The notes: generated from the letters alone by a model not told the origin. Shown: positions 25,944 through 38,578, counted from the first letter of the stretch. The stretch: DNA of 64,000 nucleotides from Aphrophora alni (GCA_963513935.1 OY740774.1:95611668-95675667); one strand, 5' to 3'. Numbers and translations are program-made.

Positions 25944-28007
25944 CGTAATCCCCCTTTTTCATTTGTCGCGTAATGAATTGCATGTAAACATGCTATTAAA
26001 GGAGTCATCTGGTTTTAATTGTCGAACTGAACATACAATGGGCGTTATCACAGAAACATTAATCCTAACAGAAGTCATTTAGAATAATGTACGTATTAAT
26101 GTTTTTGTTTACTATCTTCTAAAGCAATATACTAATGTTTAGTGTAGGACGTAAATGATGTAAATAGTATAAACGTGATATTTGATCAAATAAATATAAA
26201 TAATACTAATTGAGAAAAACTAAATTTATTTAATAATGTCAATTTATACAAAGAAACACGTAACAAAACGAAGTTTTTTATACTAATTTGTAATCAAGAT
26301 GGAAGTCATCACACTAAATTCAGATATTTTTAATCAGGATATGGTACTGCCATTAATGAGTGATTATTACTCCCTAAAAATAATCTCTTTTTGTGTTAGT
26401 ATCCTTAGTTATTGCTTAGGACAGAGATGAAGGAACGGTTGCAAGTATCAAGCTGAGAAGCTCTTTTCATAGACTTGTCGAGAAAATAATTATGAAATAA
26501 GTAGAATGTTGTGTATCAGGGCGAAAACCGAAGTTAAACATCTGCTTTGTATAGAGTCAAGATATCCATTATTGACATATTAAAGTAAATAGAGATCACT
26601 ACGCATAGGAAAATGCCATGGTTACTCTATATAAAGCTATCCTTGCTCAACATTAAATTGTTTTAATAAAACAAACTACTAACGTATATTGTACCACAAT
26701 TTTGTTTAGAAAATTAAACAAATGAAATATCAAATACAATATACTGAAATAATCAGTGGTACCATCACTGTATACATATTTGCAATTGTATAAATCATAA
26801 GACATATAAAATATAAATGAGAATGAATTAATTTCCAGAAAATTTAAAAAAGTAAATAAATACGAATATAAGTATAAGTGATCAAATAAAATATACAGGA
26901 AAATAAGTATCCTTGCAAATTATCATTGTATGTTTCATTATTTTAAATGTTCTGCCAAATATTCCTTATACATATAATAAACAAAATACACTGTAAGCGT
27001 GTAGTACTTTTTACAAAATACATGGCTTAAATATTTTCCACCCTAATATTATAAAAAGATATAACGTTAATAATTATACAATTTATCTTGCTATATTTTT
27101 GTAATAAATCGCGTACCTAAATTCTACAATAATTTCAATAATTTATTCACAACATAAACTACTACTATTCAATAAAAATTACATAGATAAATTTATATGA
27201 TTTGTAAAAATATGGATGACGATTTTTTTCGGATATTCATCAAAAAAAGTTTTAAAGTCATTCAGTCAAATGTTGTTAGTTGGAATGATGTTAATTTGTC
27301 ACCTGTAGTGTTCTATATGTAGTGTTTTACACTTTACAACGCATGGGTGTATTTTAATCACATTTCTAATTTAATAATTATTTCTCAATTTATTTCAATA
27401 CATTTAATAATTTTGTTCATATGTAAAAAGATAAAATTAACGTTTTAAAAATTTTCTTTCTAAAAATATTAGTCACTTTTTTTTTTTCAGAGTGATACTG
27501 TATTCGAAATCTCTACAAAAAAAACATCTTCAGTTCCTAAATCATCGTTTAATCAAAACTAAAAATTAAAAGATTTAATTTCTCAACATTTGATTTTGTT
27601 AAAATATTAGGAGAATGTTAAAATATAATACCTAAACCGTTTTGTGAAATATGCACTACTAAAATATAACAGTTCAGAAATATATTTAAAAAAAAAATCA
27701 AAAATACACCGTGACAGCTGTCATTAATCTAGTAGGACTTACAGTGTGGTCATGTTCGATTCACAAGCAAAGAAACTTATTAGTTTTTAAATACACTTAT
27801 AGTCTTCAAAGAGAGTGTCTATGACTCATTTTTATTTTTTGATGTACAACTGACAGGACTGACATTTTTACTGACAAATAGTTTAGCTTTATGATATGGG
27901 TGACTGAGAAGATTGCAAAGTGATTTTTCAAAAGTATTATTTTATAAAGATTGTTACAAGTTAATAATTATGTTGGTTTAGTTTTAATATATATATTTAA
28001 ACTTTTG
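25941..28007. other. Gene-poor stretch
   Basis: 26393-26470 resembles the start of the fourth homology block of the large duplication (TTAGTATCCTTA, TTGCTTAGGA, AAGTATC), a possible third partial copy. Otherwise nothing recognised. Confidence 0.45.
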
Positions 28008-28107
28008 TTATTGAAGTCTACACTTACATTAGTTTTCAATAATAACCCAGTTGTTTCAGAGAAAGTAACTTTACCTTGAAAACTAATGTAAGTGTAGACT
28101 TCAATAA
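28008..28107. repeat. Perfect 32-bp inverted repeat with 36-bp loop
   Basis: TTATTGAAGTCTACACTTAC and following bases at 28008-28039 are exactly complementary, over 32 bp, to 28076-28107. The transcript of either strand would fold into a hairpin of 100 nt. Flanks show only loose further pairing and no clear target duplication. Confidence 0.85.
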
Positions 28108-29114
28108 AATTTGACGGGCTACCATTTTTGATAGAGAAGAGATAGCAAACTCTGGTTTTCACCATTCTTTACGTTTTTGTAAACACTTCAAAATGAGGTG
28201 TCACTTGAAGGGGGTTTACTTTTAAAATTTTTCAGTTGCCCCTAAAATCCCCCATTTTTTGGGGGACACTCAAAATTTTCAAAGTCATAAAATGAAACTT
28301 CCTGCTAAGATTGTACGACCACCAAAAGGATATCCCTGTATATTTACTTAGAAAAATATTAGAGAGTGGTCTTGACTTTTTATTCACCTTGTGTGTATAT
28401 ATATGATCTAATTATTCTACTATGAAACTGCTATCAGTTATTAATTAGTCACCAAAGCTTCAGGTACTGGAATTACATTGCAGTTGGACATGTAAAGCAA
28501 TTAGAATAAGACGGGTTACTAATAAATCAAACTTAGAATACAACTGTAATACTGCAGCTTAGAGGTTTAAATTAAATTACATTTGTATTCTATGAATAAA
28601 TGCATACGTTGCAAATCCAACCACTCTACTTGCTATGAATATTCTTATCACAACGAGCGTAGACTAGAGTGTATTGTAATTCAGTGTGAAGAGAACAACT
28701 AACTGATTATGTAAAAGGTTTTACAATTATTTGAAAATAATAGAATTTTCATATTATTATGTATGTTGAATTGGACATTTTCTATGATTAATGTATATAA
28801 AAAACTACTAAACGATGTTTCGAGGAAAAAGAAACTAATAATGAAATTTAAAAATAATAACATAGCCTACTACTCTTTAAATGTTTTCATTTTCATAATC
28901 TATGTTTATCAATTGATAACGGTGTTTGATTTATTATTTATGACGAAACGTCATGTATTAATTTTTATACACAAATGTCCGAGTAAGCAGGACAAATTAA
29001 GCACACAAAGGATATATGAAACAAATAGGTTTTGGACCTATCTTTATATAATATTTTTTTCTTTTATTGACCCATGGAACTGTTTCCCGAAGTTTGTCAG
29101 GGTTCGCATGAAAC

Positions 29115-29118
<4 letters not shown>
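28108..29118. other. Gene-poor stretch, possible transposon remains
   Basis: 28200-28340 has TCCCCCATTTTTTGGGGGA (a 5-6 bp stem) and raised G+C, likely a worn element. No transposase was recognised. Confidence 0.4.

Positions 29119-29174
<56 letters not shown>
29119..29174. repeat. (AT)n microsatellite after a GAAACACCC stretch
   Basis: Preceded by TCGCATGAAACACCC, a sequence type often seen at the 3' end of insect transposons whose tail expands to AT repeats. Confidence 0.97.
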
Positions 29175-29176
<2 letters not shown>

Positions 29177-29737
29177 CCATTATCTTGAAATCAACGTTTA
29201 AACATTTCTTTAAAACAGATGCATCATTTGAAATATTTATCCATTGAAAAAAAAAAGCCGAAATCCCATTAATTATTCACATTTCTTTGTAATGTTAAGA
29301 ACTATATTACTCTAAAGTAAAGTATGTGTTTATGTTATATTATCGCATTCATAGATGTTGTATAACAAGCCTAGGTTTATTTCTAGCTTACGAAGTTTAA
29401 TTATTCTCTATTTAGGCGGACTTTACGTCCTCCTAATTATGACTCGTGGACCCTTTATAAACCCACCTCACCCAGAGAACACTTACCTAATAAAATACAA
29501 TCACTTCAAAAGCTTACCTGTCCTTTTGGCAAACCATAGAATATCAGGAAAAGCAAACTATCGCAGCTCCTCATCAATAAGTATTAACACACCCAGTAAT
29601 TTATATTTTGCTCTGTAATATTATTAGGAATGTCACCAAATATTCCGTACTTGCATAAAGTACACATTTACAGTGGGCACTTCCTCCGCAATATTGCAGG
29701 TTGTAAATAACCTATCTGCAGGGAATTAATATCGTTT

Positions 29738-29815
29738 CTTTGTTGGGATTCTAACACTATCTTAGGTGCACCTTTTGATCGGAGAGTGGCGCCTTTAACA
29801 CTGAGCTAACAGAAC
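29738..29815 (-). repeat. tRNA-derived SINE-like head
   Basis: Minus strand reads GTTAGCTCAGTGTTAAAGGC, close to tRNA box A plus D-loop, then GCCACTCTCCGATCAAAAGG and, at box B distance, GTGTTAGAATCCCAAC, close to GTTCGAATCCC. The acceptor and D stems pair poorly, so this is not an intact tRNA gene. The sequence on its 3' side (29640-29735) could be the SINE body. Confidence 0.45.
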
Positions 29816-29855
29816 ACGTAGGAATAGATTTGTATTCTAATGAAAAGAGTACTTC

Positions 29856-30530
29856 GTTGTCTAAAACGTATCTCCAATCCTTTAACTCGTACGTGGATTA
29901 TTCTAAATGTTGTATGTAATGTTTCAAACGTATGTATAATGCTTCAAACGTATATGCACTGTTCTGAAAAGTATGTGCGTTTCTTTAAAATATGTGTATA
30001 CTCCTTTAATACTTATGTGCAGAGCTTTGATACGTATGTTCAGTGTTTTAAAATGTTTGTGTAGCAATCTAAAACTCATTGCTAGGTGTTCAGAAACCTA
30101 GTGTGATGTCCCATAAAACGTACGACCATGTTTGTAAAACATATGTGCGGTGGTTTAAAACGTATATGAAGTGCTCTAAAACCTTTGTGGATTTCTATAA
30201 AACAAATGAGTAGTGTTATAAAACACGTGGGCAGTGCTTTTTAATAGTATGCGCAGTACTATGAAAGGAATGTGTATTTTTCTACAATGTGTATACAGTG
30301 CTCTAAAATGTATATGAAGCCCTTTTTAACTTTGCGCATTCCTATTAAAAATGTGCAATTTTGTAAAACGTTTTTGCAACCTTTTAAGACGTACATTCTG
30401 AAGTGCTCTGAAACATATGTGTAATCCTACAAAACGAATTAGTAGTGCTCTAAATTAGTGCTATAAATCGAAGGTGAAATGTTCTAACACGCACATGAAA
30501 TGGTCTGAAACTTATATTCAGTGGTATTTA
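29856..30530 (+). repeat. Degenerate minisatellite, unit about 21 bp
   Basis: About 30 diverged copies of a 20-22 bp unit close to GCTCTAAAACGTATGTGCAGT run without interruption. Unit length stays near 21 bp though sequence varies strongly. The first copies stay open in one frame as heptapeptides such as SFNTYVQ, SFDTYVQ; later copies have stops, so coding is unlikely. Confidence 0.75.
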
Positions 30531-30596
30531 TCTTTAATTCTGATAATTCGAGTAAGAACTTCAAATGCAGCTTCTTTAATTTAAAACTTACTTTGT

Positions 30597-30725
30597 AACA
30601 ACCTACAGCCATCAGGTAGACTAACCCCCTGACTTTGTTGTATTGCGGTAACATACTGCACAAACTGCAGGGGCATTTGATGAAATAAAAATAGTTCTTT
30701 ACCGGACGCGCTGCGTACTTCTTCA
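30597..30725 (-). CDS. Candidate coding exon, hypothetical
   Basis: Minus strand open frame from ATG at 30725 (MKKYAARPVKNYFYFIK..., then CSLCSMLPQYNKVRGLVYLM...GCYK) ends at a good donor, AAA|GTAAGT. A possible internal acceptor CTGCAG precedes TTTGTGCAGTATG. G+C is raised. No recognised domain and no partner exon, so this remains tentative. Confidence 0.22.
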
Positions 30726-30727
30726 TC

Positions 30728-30749
30728 GAATCTCTACAACTAGAGATTC
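30728..30749. repeat. Perfect 9-bp stem hairpin
   Basis: GAATCTCTA, loop CAAC, TAGAGATTC, immediately upstream of the candidate minus-strand exon at 30725. Confidence 0.7.
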
Positions 30750-31129
30750 ATTGAAGCCTTTTTTTTTTGGAATGTAGACAAGCCAATCAAGTACTTCTTG
30801 AGTGTCAGTATTTTCAATGTTGTTTTTTGTTGTAAGTAATAATTACTGCGTAATACTTTCAATCACATATTGTTTGTCTCAAGTGATAAGTGCTTTGTTT
30901 AAATTCGAGGTACGTAGAAATCCAGGTATGAACAAATTTATATACTCGCCAAGTTTAAAACATACAATCTGAATTTTTCAAATGCCAAATTATTCATGTC
31001 GTTTTTTTAAACTTTTATTATAATGCTTAAACCAATGTTGTACTTATTTCATAATAAAAATAAAATTGTTTTGTAAGTAGTAAAAGTAAAGGGACTCTAG
31101 ATATAGTAGAAAGAACAACTTTTGTGTTG

Positions 31130-32080
31130 AAGTATTCAGCCTCAGGCTATTAAACACTTGTTAACAATGACCTCTATGAAGTCTTTACACTGTACCATTG
31201 TCCTTAGTATTCTCCTTACGTTTTGAGTCCTAGCTAATGGCATATACGTGTACAAAGACGAAAGTGTATATGGCCCATCAACAATGAAGAGTCACAAGGA
31301 CATTTTCAAATGTTTATTTAATTACGTAAAGGGGAGACGTCAGTAAATAATATCATTAAAATATGAGTAATTAACTGTGTATTACAATTATTGTATTAAT
31401 AGTTGGTTAAAGAAAATTTTCAATTTTTTTAATAATTAAAAATCTTAATTTTCCCTATTAACCAATTAACCTATTATCCAATTATTAACCAATTATCCAG
31501 TGAATTTTAGCAATAGTCCTTACATTACAGTACTGTTATTATAAGATGTTAACAATTCATACATATAAGTTTCTTGTGTTTTTTCTTGTTGTATTTAACC
31601 GCACGTTTCATTGTCGCCTTATAAAACAAAATAAAAGGCGAACTTAAGATAAAGATTCCTTAGCCATTGAATACACAAATAGGTGGCTAGAGTTGGAAGA
31701 GATAAAGACATATGATAGAGACGTAAATGATGAAAGAAAAGGATTTAATAAAAGTATACATTAAAAAGCGTTTATTGTCGCTCAATTAAGGTTTGGAACA
31801 GCTGTGATGTGTTAAATATTAACAACTTTACTATTTATTTACTTAAATAGAGCTCCAAAATACTATCATAGTCTGAACTATAAACGCATCCACAACATAT
31901 TTAAATAAAATAGAAAATTTAAAGTAAGCTTTATTTTAGTTCTTTCCCAAATACTGTGTTTTTAATATTTTAATCTTCAAATTTCATTAAAATTTAACTC
32001 AATCTGCACACCGAGTGAAATAAATTAAGTATTTTGTAACAGCTACATTGTTGTTTTTTGTTAGCTTACCTTGATTTTAG
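31130..32080 (+). repeat. Diverged local duplication, copy 1
   Basis: Matches 33820-34670 in the same orientation: GTTAACAATGA, TAGTATTCTCC, GCTAATGGCATATACGTGTA, GTCACAAGGA, ATCATTAAAATA, AACAACTTT, TTTTAGTTCTTTCCCAA and CAATCT...CA follow in order in both. No coding frame is shared. Confidence 0.65.
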
Positions 32081-32534
32081 AGCGATTATTAATTATTACT
32101 TTTCATTGGATATTTAAATGTTACAATTAAGTCAAATTTTATAAAAATGTATAGGGTATATTTGGTTTTTTTTCTTATGTAGCTAACTTTATATTATGAT
32201 TTATATAAATATTTAGAATTATATATCCATTAAACTACTTAATATGTGGGAAAATTAGCACATACTAAATTTGAAATCAGTATTGAATCTATAAAGGAAT
32301 AGTTTTTAAAATGAGAGGAATTTGAAATAAATATACTTGTAAAACTCTATTTTTCCAATCAGATAACTTTTTATATTCTACCTATATGTGTGAAAATAAA
32401 GTAACCCTTCTATAAATAAATAATAACCTGATGGCGCTTTTTAAATAAATCTATGTAAAGGTCATAAATAAATACACTTTAAAGATATAATCAATACAAC
32501 CTTATAATATTAAAATAAGATGTTCCTATTGGTC

Positions 32535-33085
32535 TGGGTCAGTGTTGTACCTCACGACACTGGCCCCTAGAACCGGGGGTTGGCTGACCTATCCCATGAA
32601 TGTGGCTAATGGTTGCCGCCTTCGGAATAAGTGTGAGGTAAGGGACGCGTGAGCGACCTGACGGTGACTCATCCAACGTTGCTTGGGGAACCTTGCTAAC
32701 ATGAGAATAGGTGAACATGGGTGCCACCTACACTCGGGTCGTGTATTTTACCTCACGGTGCCGGCCCAAGAAAACTAGGGGAAGGCCACCCAATCCTACG
32801 TATGTAGGTAACGGGCGCCGCCTATAGTAGGTGAGTGCGTGGGGGAGGGTATCGCGTAAGCGACCCGACGGTGACTCGTCAAACGTGCCTTGAGTAATCT
32901 TGCCGACATGAGTACCATGGGAGCATGCTTGGCCTGTCCAAAAGCTTCGGCTTTTGGGAGCGTGCGTTGAGGAATGGTTTCGTGGTGGCAGTGGGGTGCT
33001 AGTGGTGAGATTGCACCCGGTTACTCTATCTTTTTGAGTGGGGGTTGGTGGTAGGCCGGAAGGCATTCGTAACGCCGCCCTTCTA
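32535..33085. mobile_element. GC-rich element with two ~201-bp tandem units and a UUCG hairpin
   Basis: G+C jumps from about a quarter to more than half. Two tandem units begin at ACCTCACG (32549 and 32750) and share in order TGGCCC/CGGCCC, TATGTAGGTAA-like, CGCC, GTGAG, GCGTRAGCGACC, GACGGTGACTC, ACATGAG. A distinct segment follows with a perfect stem CCAAAAGC/GCTTTTGG closed on TTCG (32938-32957). It has no poly(A), terminal repeat or target duplication that I can see and no convincing protein. It may be the promoter/5' region of a retrotransposon or a fragment of a satellite or rDNA spacer. Confidence 0.6.
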
Positions 33086-33819
33086 GTTCTAGTAACTAGT
33101 TCACTTTTGAAACTCTACATGAACCTGTTCATATTGGTATATTAACTATTGACCTCATATTAATCATCACCTCTTTGGTGGTGAAACCGACCACGTTAAT
33201 TTGGTTAAGAAAACACTTATCAACGGTTTGTGATCAAAAAAATATATTTAGATAGAGCTTGGGTTCAAGTTAAACAACTGCAACGTCGTTATACGTGTGG
33301 AAACCTAAGTTTCAAACAAGTTTACAAACACACACAAAATCACTTTATTTGTAAAATACAAATACAAGGCCACGGAGGTTAGATCTAAATTCATGCTAAC
33401 AATAAATCATATGAAATTCAAATTAAGAGTTTTTAGAGAGCTGTTAAATTGGTTTCATGTTTTGAAAATTTATCCAAATCTATAAATTCCTAATACTTGA
33501 CATTTTTCAGGCTCATTCTATTCATTAATTTTCACGTTTCACCAAAATTACAAAAGTCTACAATTAACTACATTAGTCTAATGTCATTTCTTTAAAACAT
33601 TGTTGTTAGTAAAGTGACTAATCTAATAAATTGTTCTATATCACTTATAAAACAAATCCAGGGGAATTTTTATTTATTTTTATTAATAGTAACATTAACA
33701 TAATTAAAATAATTTAGTTATAAAAGCAAGTATTGTGCACCTACTTTTTTTATACAAGATTTTCTCCAAGAGTTCCAGGAAAGATGTAAGTTAGGAAGTA
33801 AGGATACTCTATTAATAAC

Positions 33820-34670
33820 AGAATTAGCACTGTTAACAATGAGCTAGGCTACATAAGGTATTGACACCGTACTGGAGTACTTAGTATTCTCCCTATCCTT
33901 GCTAGCTAATGGCATATACGTGTACAAAGGAGTAAGTGCACTTGTCCAATCAGCGATGAAGGGTCACAAGGAGGTTGTGAAATGTTTATCTAATTACAGG
34001 AGAGACCTTAGTAAATCATATCATTAAAATACTAGTAAATACATTTTCCTTCGAATATTATAGTACGTTTGAAGATAATATTGAATTTTAAAAATAATTA
34101 AGTTTGCCCTATTAACCAACATAATACATAAAAAATGGAATAACACAACATAAAATAAAAGTAAATCTAGCTGTCAACCAATCTAATGAGAGTTTATTAT
34201 GTATTAAATACAATAATACGTGAAAAAAGTTTTATGGTCATTCTATAAGGTGCTAAAGATCAACAACTTTGACTAAGTAAAGGCAATCCAAAACCGTTAA
34301 AATTCATATCATCACAAATCAAATTAAAAACATTGCACGATCTTTACAAAACTAAATAAGTACTAAGCAAAACACGTCTTCATCAAAAATGCCAGTTAAA
34401 ACGTTGTCAGTCAAAAGTGAAAAATAACATTGAATAACATTGTTCAGCAATCTATTGTTTTTTAATTTAATTAGGTGTTATACTTGCATACCTCATATAT
34501 TTGATTTAAATCGAGCCTATGATTTTAGTTCTTTCCCAATTAAACGTAGACTGCACTGTTTTAAGTCATTTATCATCAAATTGAATTAAAATGTGACGCA
34601 ATCTATACAGCCGAATTAAATAGATTACTTATTTTATAACACCTTACATTGTCTATTGTTTTATAATATC
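33820..34670 (+). repeat. Diverged local duplication, copy 2
   Basis: Partner of 31130-32080. Best block is 33885-34055 with 31195-31375, including GCTAATGGCATATACGTGTA. The two copies are separated by about 1.7 kb that includes the GC-rich repeat element. Confidence 0.65.
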
Positions 34671-35863
34671 TTGGATACCTATATGTTACCCATAAGGATA
34701 TTTTGGTACATATTGATAAAGAAGGTTTTTGTGGTATTACCCTTGTTACGACTTTCTCAAATATTGTACATTCATAATATACTGTGCTGACAACGGCAAC
34801 AATCAAACATCATTTCAAACTCTAGTCTATAATAATCAGGTAAAATTGAAAATGATAATTCTGAAAAAAGTTTAGCATTGATTTCTTGTTTCATAGCATA
34901 AGTTTCTTTATACACTAGGTATGTGACTCAGAATAATTAGAGTATTTGATATATGCCGATATTATTATTTTTAAAACATTTCAAATAGATAACAGCTGGA
35001 TATGTTAAAACACCAATCATTAAATCATCAGGAATTTTCGTATGACAGAGCCATGTGTGAATGTCACATCGGCACAGTTTGTATCTGACAGCCACAAAAT
35101 TGCTTTAGGAATGATTGAAAGTAATAAGACATACTGATTTATTCCGGAAAAAAACATTGTAAGTCATCATTTCTATCTTGTTTCGTAACTGGTTGTGGAG
35201 GCAATAACGCAGATTTTTCCACGGCTTATTATATTTATATGTGATTGTTTATTTGTTAAACTTGAGCTGCAACGATACTTCATGATTAAGCAGACAAAAC
35301 AAGTGTATGCTGCTTGTGGGTAGTTAGTAGAGGTAATTACATGTGATCATGTTTAAACATCAGATGCATTCATTGTAATGTCAATAGTGTCATTTCCTCT
35401 TAGGAAATAATAGGAATATTTTGTCGTGTCCTACCCTAATTGTTTATTCCTACCCTACTACAAAAAGATAATCCTTGTGATACATAACCTAACACTACAT
35501 ATTTTAAGACACTAGTATTGTTTTAAATTTTATTATTGTCAAAATTAAATATAATGATTTTATATTGGAACGTAATTTAAGTTGATGAAATACAATAATT
35601 TTTTGTTGGTTTTAGTAAGAATGTAATTAACGTATGCAAAAACTATCTGAGTGTTTATGGTATCCCTTAAAAAATTTAAATCAAATGGTAGTAAAATCAA
35701 ATACAAAAATTCCGTTTCTCATACTTTTATATTTGTCAACCATTGATAAATCATAGACTATAGTTCCATGAGTGTTCTTACAATTGTGCTGTTGTTAATT
35801 GTCATCGTGATCCAAAGTAACATCTATGTTTATTTGTTGACTAGAAGTTTTGTTATTTACATT

Positions 35864-35945
<82 letters not shown>

Positions 35946-36429
35946 TTTGCTGTTGACAAAGATTTAATAAGCACGGTATATATTTAGCACTTTTTGTAAT
36001 CCTTTGTATGTTAATTTTTAATTTATATTTCCATCTATAAATGTATGTATAAAAAAAGAAACCAAACGATTATATCGGAATTGGTAAAATAATATTAACG
36101 TTATTAATATAAAACTTAGGAAGAAAAATAGTTTTAAGAAATTGAAATTTCAATTAATTAAATTCTACAACTTTTTGAATTGTTAGTAGGTAAATGATTT
36201 ATGCAGTATGTTTACAAACAAAATTAATAATCCAGACAAAACAAAATAACGTCAGTGCCACTTAATGTTATGTAATTATCACTAAATATTGAAATCATCT
36301 GATATTTTTGGTTGTTGGGTATAATTTTTGTACTCTAGATTAATCTATCCTAATATGATATTCTTATTTGTATGACAGCATACCTGTCTCAAAACTAATA
36401 AGAACTCTTTATTTTAAATTTTATATAGC
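34671..36429. other. Gene-poor stretch
   Basis: Nothing recognised apart from the AT microsatellite at 35867-35942. Confidence 0.5.
35867..35942. repeat. (AT)n microsatellite
   Basis: Pure AT dinucleotides, about 76 bp. Confidence 0.97.
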
Positions 36430-37260
36430 TCACTTCATAAATTACTTATTGGAGTTGTAAACAACAATACTATGATCTTGTTGTAAAACATATGTATCAT
36501 TATCCCCCCCCAAGCAAACTTTAATACATAAGTTTCTGAAACATTCATAGGATAACAACCTTAAATATTGTTCATTCTATTATCACTCAAAATAAACTAG
36601 TTTTTTGTAAATTGTTCCATAACAGATAAAACAATTGTTAAATATTTCAAAGCTGTAGTAGTCATTAAAACACAAACTTGTTATCTCACACGGATTATTT
36701 AAAGTGTTTTATATAACAGGTTTTAGAAATATTTTTTACACAAACTTTGTTATTTTCAAAGAATAATATATCACTTTTAAAGCTACACAATGCTAAAGAA
36801 ATTTAAGGATAATGTAAAATAATATTACCACATATAACTTATTTATTTATTTCCATTATTATCCCCCCCCCCCCCCAATAATAAAACATAACATTCTGTA
36901 ACTTTTCAGAAGAAACCAACCTTTAAAATAGTTAACCTGGTTAATATAAAAAGTAAATTAGGATATTACTTTTAAATTAATCGAAATTAAATGAAAATTA
37001 TAGTAAGAGATAAAACAAATAGTAAATATTAAAAAAAGAAGAAGTTTTTACAAAGATTATTTAAGGTGTCACAGGTTTTATAGTTGTTTTGTACCCAATC
37101 ATACTGTATTTGTTAAAACTAATATTAACTTTTAAAGCTACACAATGTTAAAAACTATTTGAAATAATATTACCACATATAACTTTCAATAATTATTCAT
37201 TTTTTTAATATTTTCTAAATCACTGTGATCTTATTTTAGTACATAATGTATTAAACGGTT
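36430..37260 (+). repeat. Tandem duplication, period about 356 bp, with poly-C tracts
   Basis: Unit 1 (from CATTATCCCCCCCC near 36499) and unit 2 (from CATTATTATCCC near 36854) share GATAAAACAA, GATTATTTAA, ACAGGTTTTA, CTTTTAAAGCTACACAATG (36773 and 37129) and TAATATTACCACATATAACT. A third partial copy starts at about 37225 (GTGATCTTATTTTAGTACATAATGTATTA against 36470 on). Confidence 0.75.
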
Positions 37261-38578
37261 TATTAAATTTAACGTTTATCTTTACAAAATATGGTAAATC
37301 ATGGAAATAAATAGGAAACGAATAACTTGTATCTGTTTTCCAAATGTATTTATCTGAAAGTAACACTCACTTGGATTAACATACAACTAATAATAAAATT
37401 TAACAATTATTGTAACCATACACACTAAAAATTTCTAACTTTAAAGAATTCCAATCTTCTCTTCTTATTTAATTCGTTTTAGTCATATCAATTGAGACCA
37501 AATTAAGTGGATAACTGATCAATTGTACTGCTTCACATTGTGTTAATTTTTTTAGCTTCAATATCTGAACCACCGTCTTGGATTAGAATAATTTATAAAG
37601 GAAAATTGTCAATCAACAGAATCGTAAAAACCGTTTGTCATGCTGATTAAAGTTTCATTAACTGAATGAAATAACTAATGATCGTTACACATGATAATCT
37701 AAATATGTAATGTTCCTCTCAGAGTATTGAGCGACCAGCATCACATTAGATAATTAAATGGCAACTATTATGACGGAACAATTGCTTTGTATATAAAGTG
37801 ACACACTGTTGAGAGTGATAGTATAGAACAATAGAACAAGGAGAATGTTATGCAATGAGTAAAGAAACTTTAAATCTAGTTTTTTGTGGATATATCCAAT
37901 TTGAGAACACTTGAGAACCACAAAATTGATTTTTGTATTATTTCTGTCTTACGTACAGCCATTTAGAACTCAAATTTCATATATCTCTAAACACATTTGT
38001 AAAAAAATCTTATTCTGGTTTTATTTTATTTGAGTAAATGTCCCAAGTCAAGTTCAATATTTATTTAGATGTAAATATGTATTTTCTTTATTTGCTTTGA
38101 TTCCAAAGAAGGATATTTATATGCATTTCCTTCCTCCGATATTTCTAAGATATATAATAGTAATAAAACAGACATTTTCTACGGAAGTTTATACCAATTT
38201 GTAGTAATTACAAATTATACATCTGATATACATCTTCAACGTTGTGTCCAGTTAATGATGAGGAAATCATTAAAATAAGGTCGTTGTTAAAAGGACGTGT
38301 CAGGAACAGCTGCTTGTTAAGTAAATGTCAAATTAGAGATTCTTAAAAAAAGGTTGCTAATTAAATCTGATATCTGCAAACTTTCCATCAGATTTAGTTT
38401 AACAATGTTTTAAATTCTGATTTATTAAACTTATAGAGTTTACTAATTGAAGTCTACTAATTAAATCAAACATATTTTTAATGTAAGCTTCTACAAATAA
38501 TATTTTATTTACATATATTATTGTGTGCGATTGCATACAAACAGTCTGATTACGTTAATAAGATAACTTTATTTTTAA
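37261..38578. other. Gene-poor stretch
   Basis: AT-rich, no supported gene or repeat. Confidence 0.5.

Noticed and set aside
28763..29188. 141-codon plus-strand frame ending in Tyr-Ile repeats
   Set aside because: The tail is the AT microsatellite, and the front is low-complexity AT-rich sequence without splice sites or a recognised domain.
29355..29618. 87-codon frame MLYNKPRF...
   Set aside because: Composition is slightly protein-like, but it lies beside SINE-like DNA, has no splice signals or recognised domain, and contains a hairpin AGG-GGAC-GTAAA-GTCC-CCT typical of repeats.
29738..29815. An intact tRNA gene on the minus strand
   Set aside because: Boxes A and B are present but acceptor and D stems do not pair; kept only as a SINE-like head.
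29850..30530. CRISPR-like or operon-type array
   Set aside because: The 21-bp units abut without spacers, and the genome is eukaryotic with spliced genes.
32539..33066. Two proline/threonine-rich minus-strand frames
   Set aside because: They are chance frames through the GC-rich tandem units; the units differ by indels that break any common frame.
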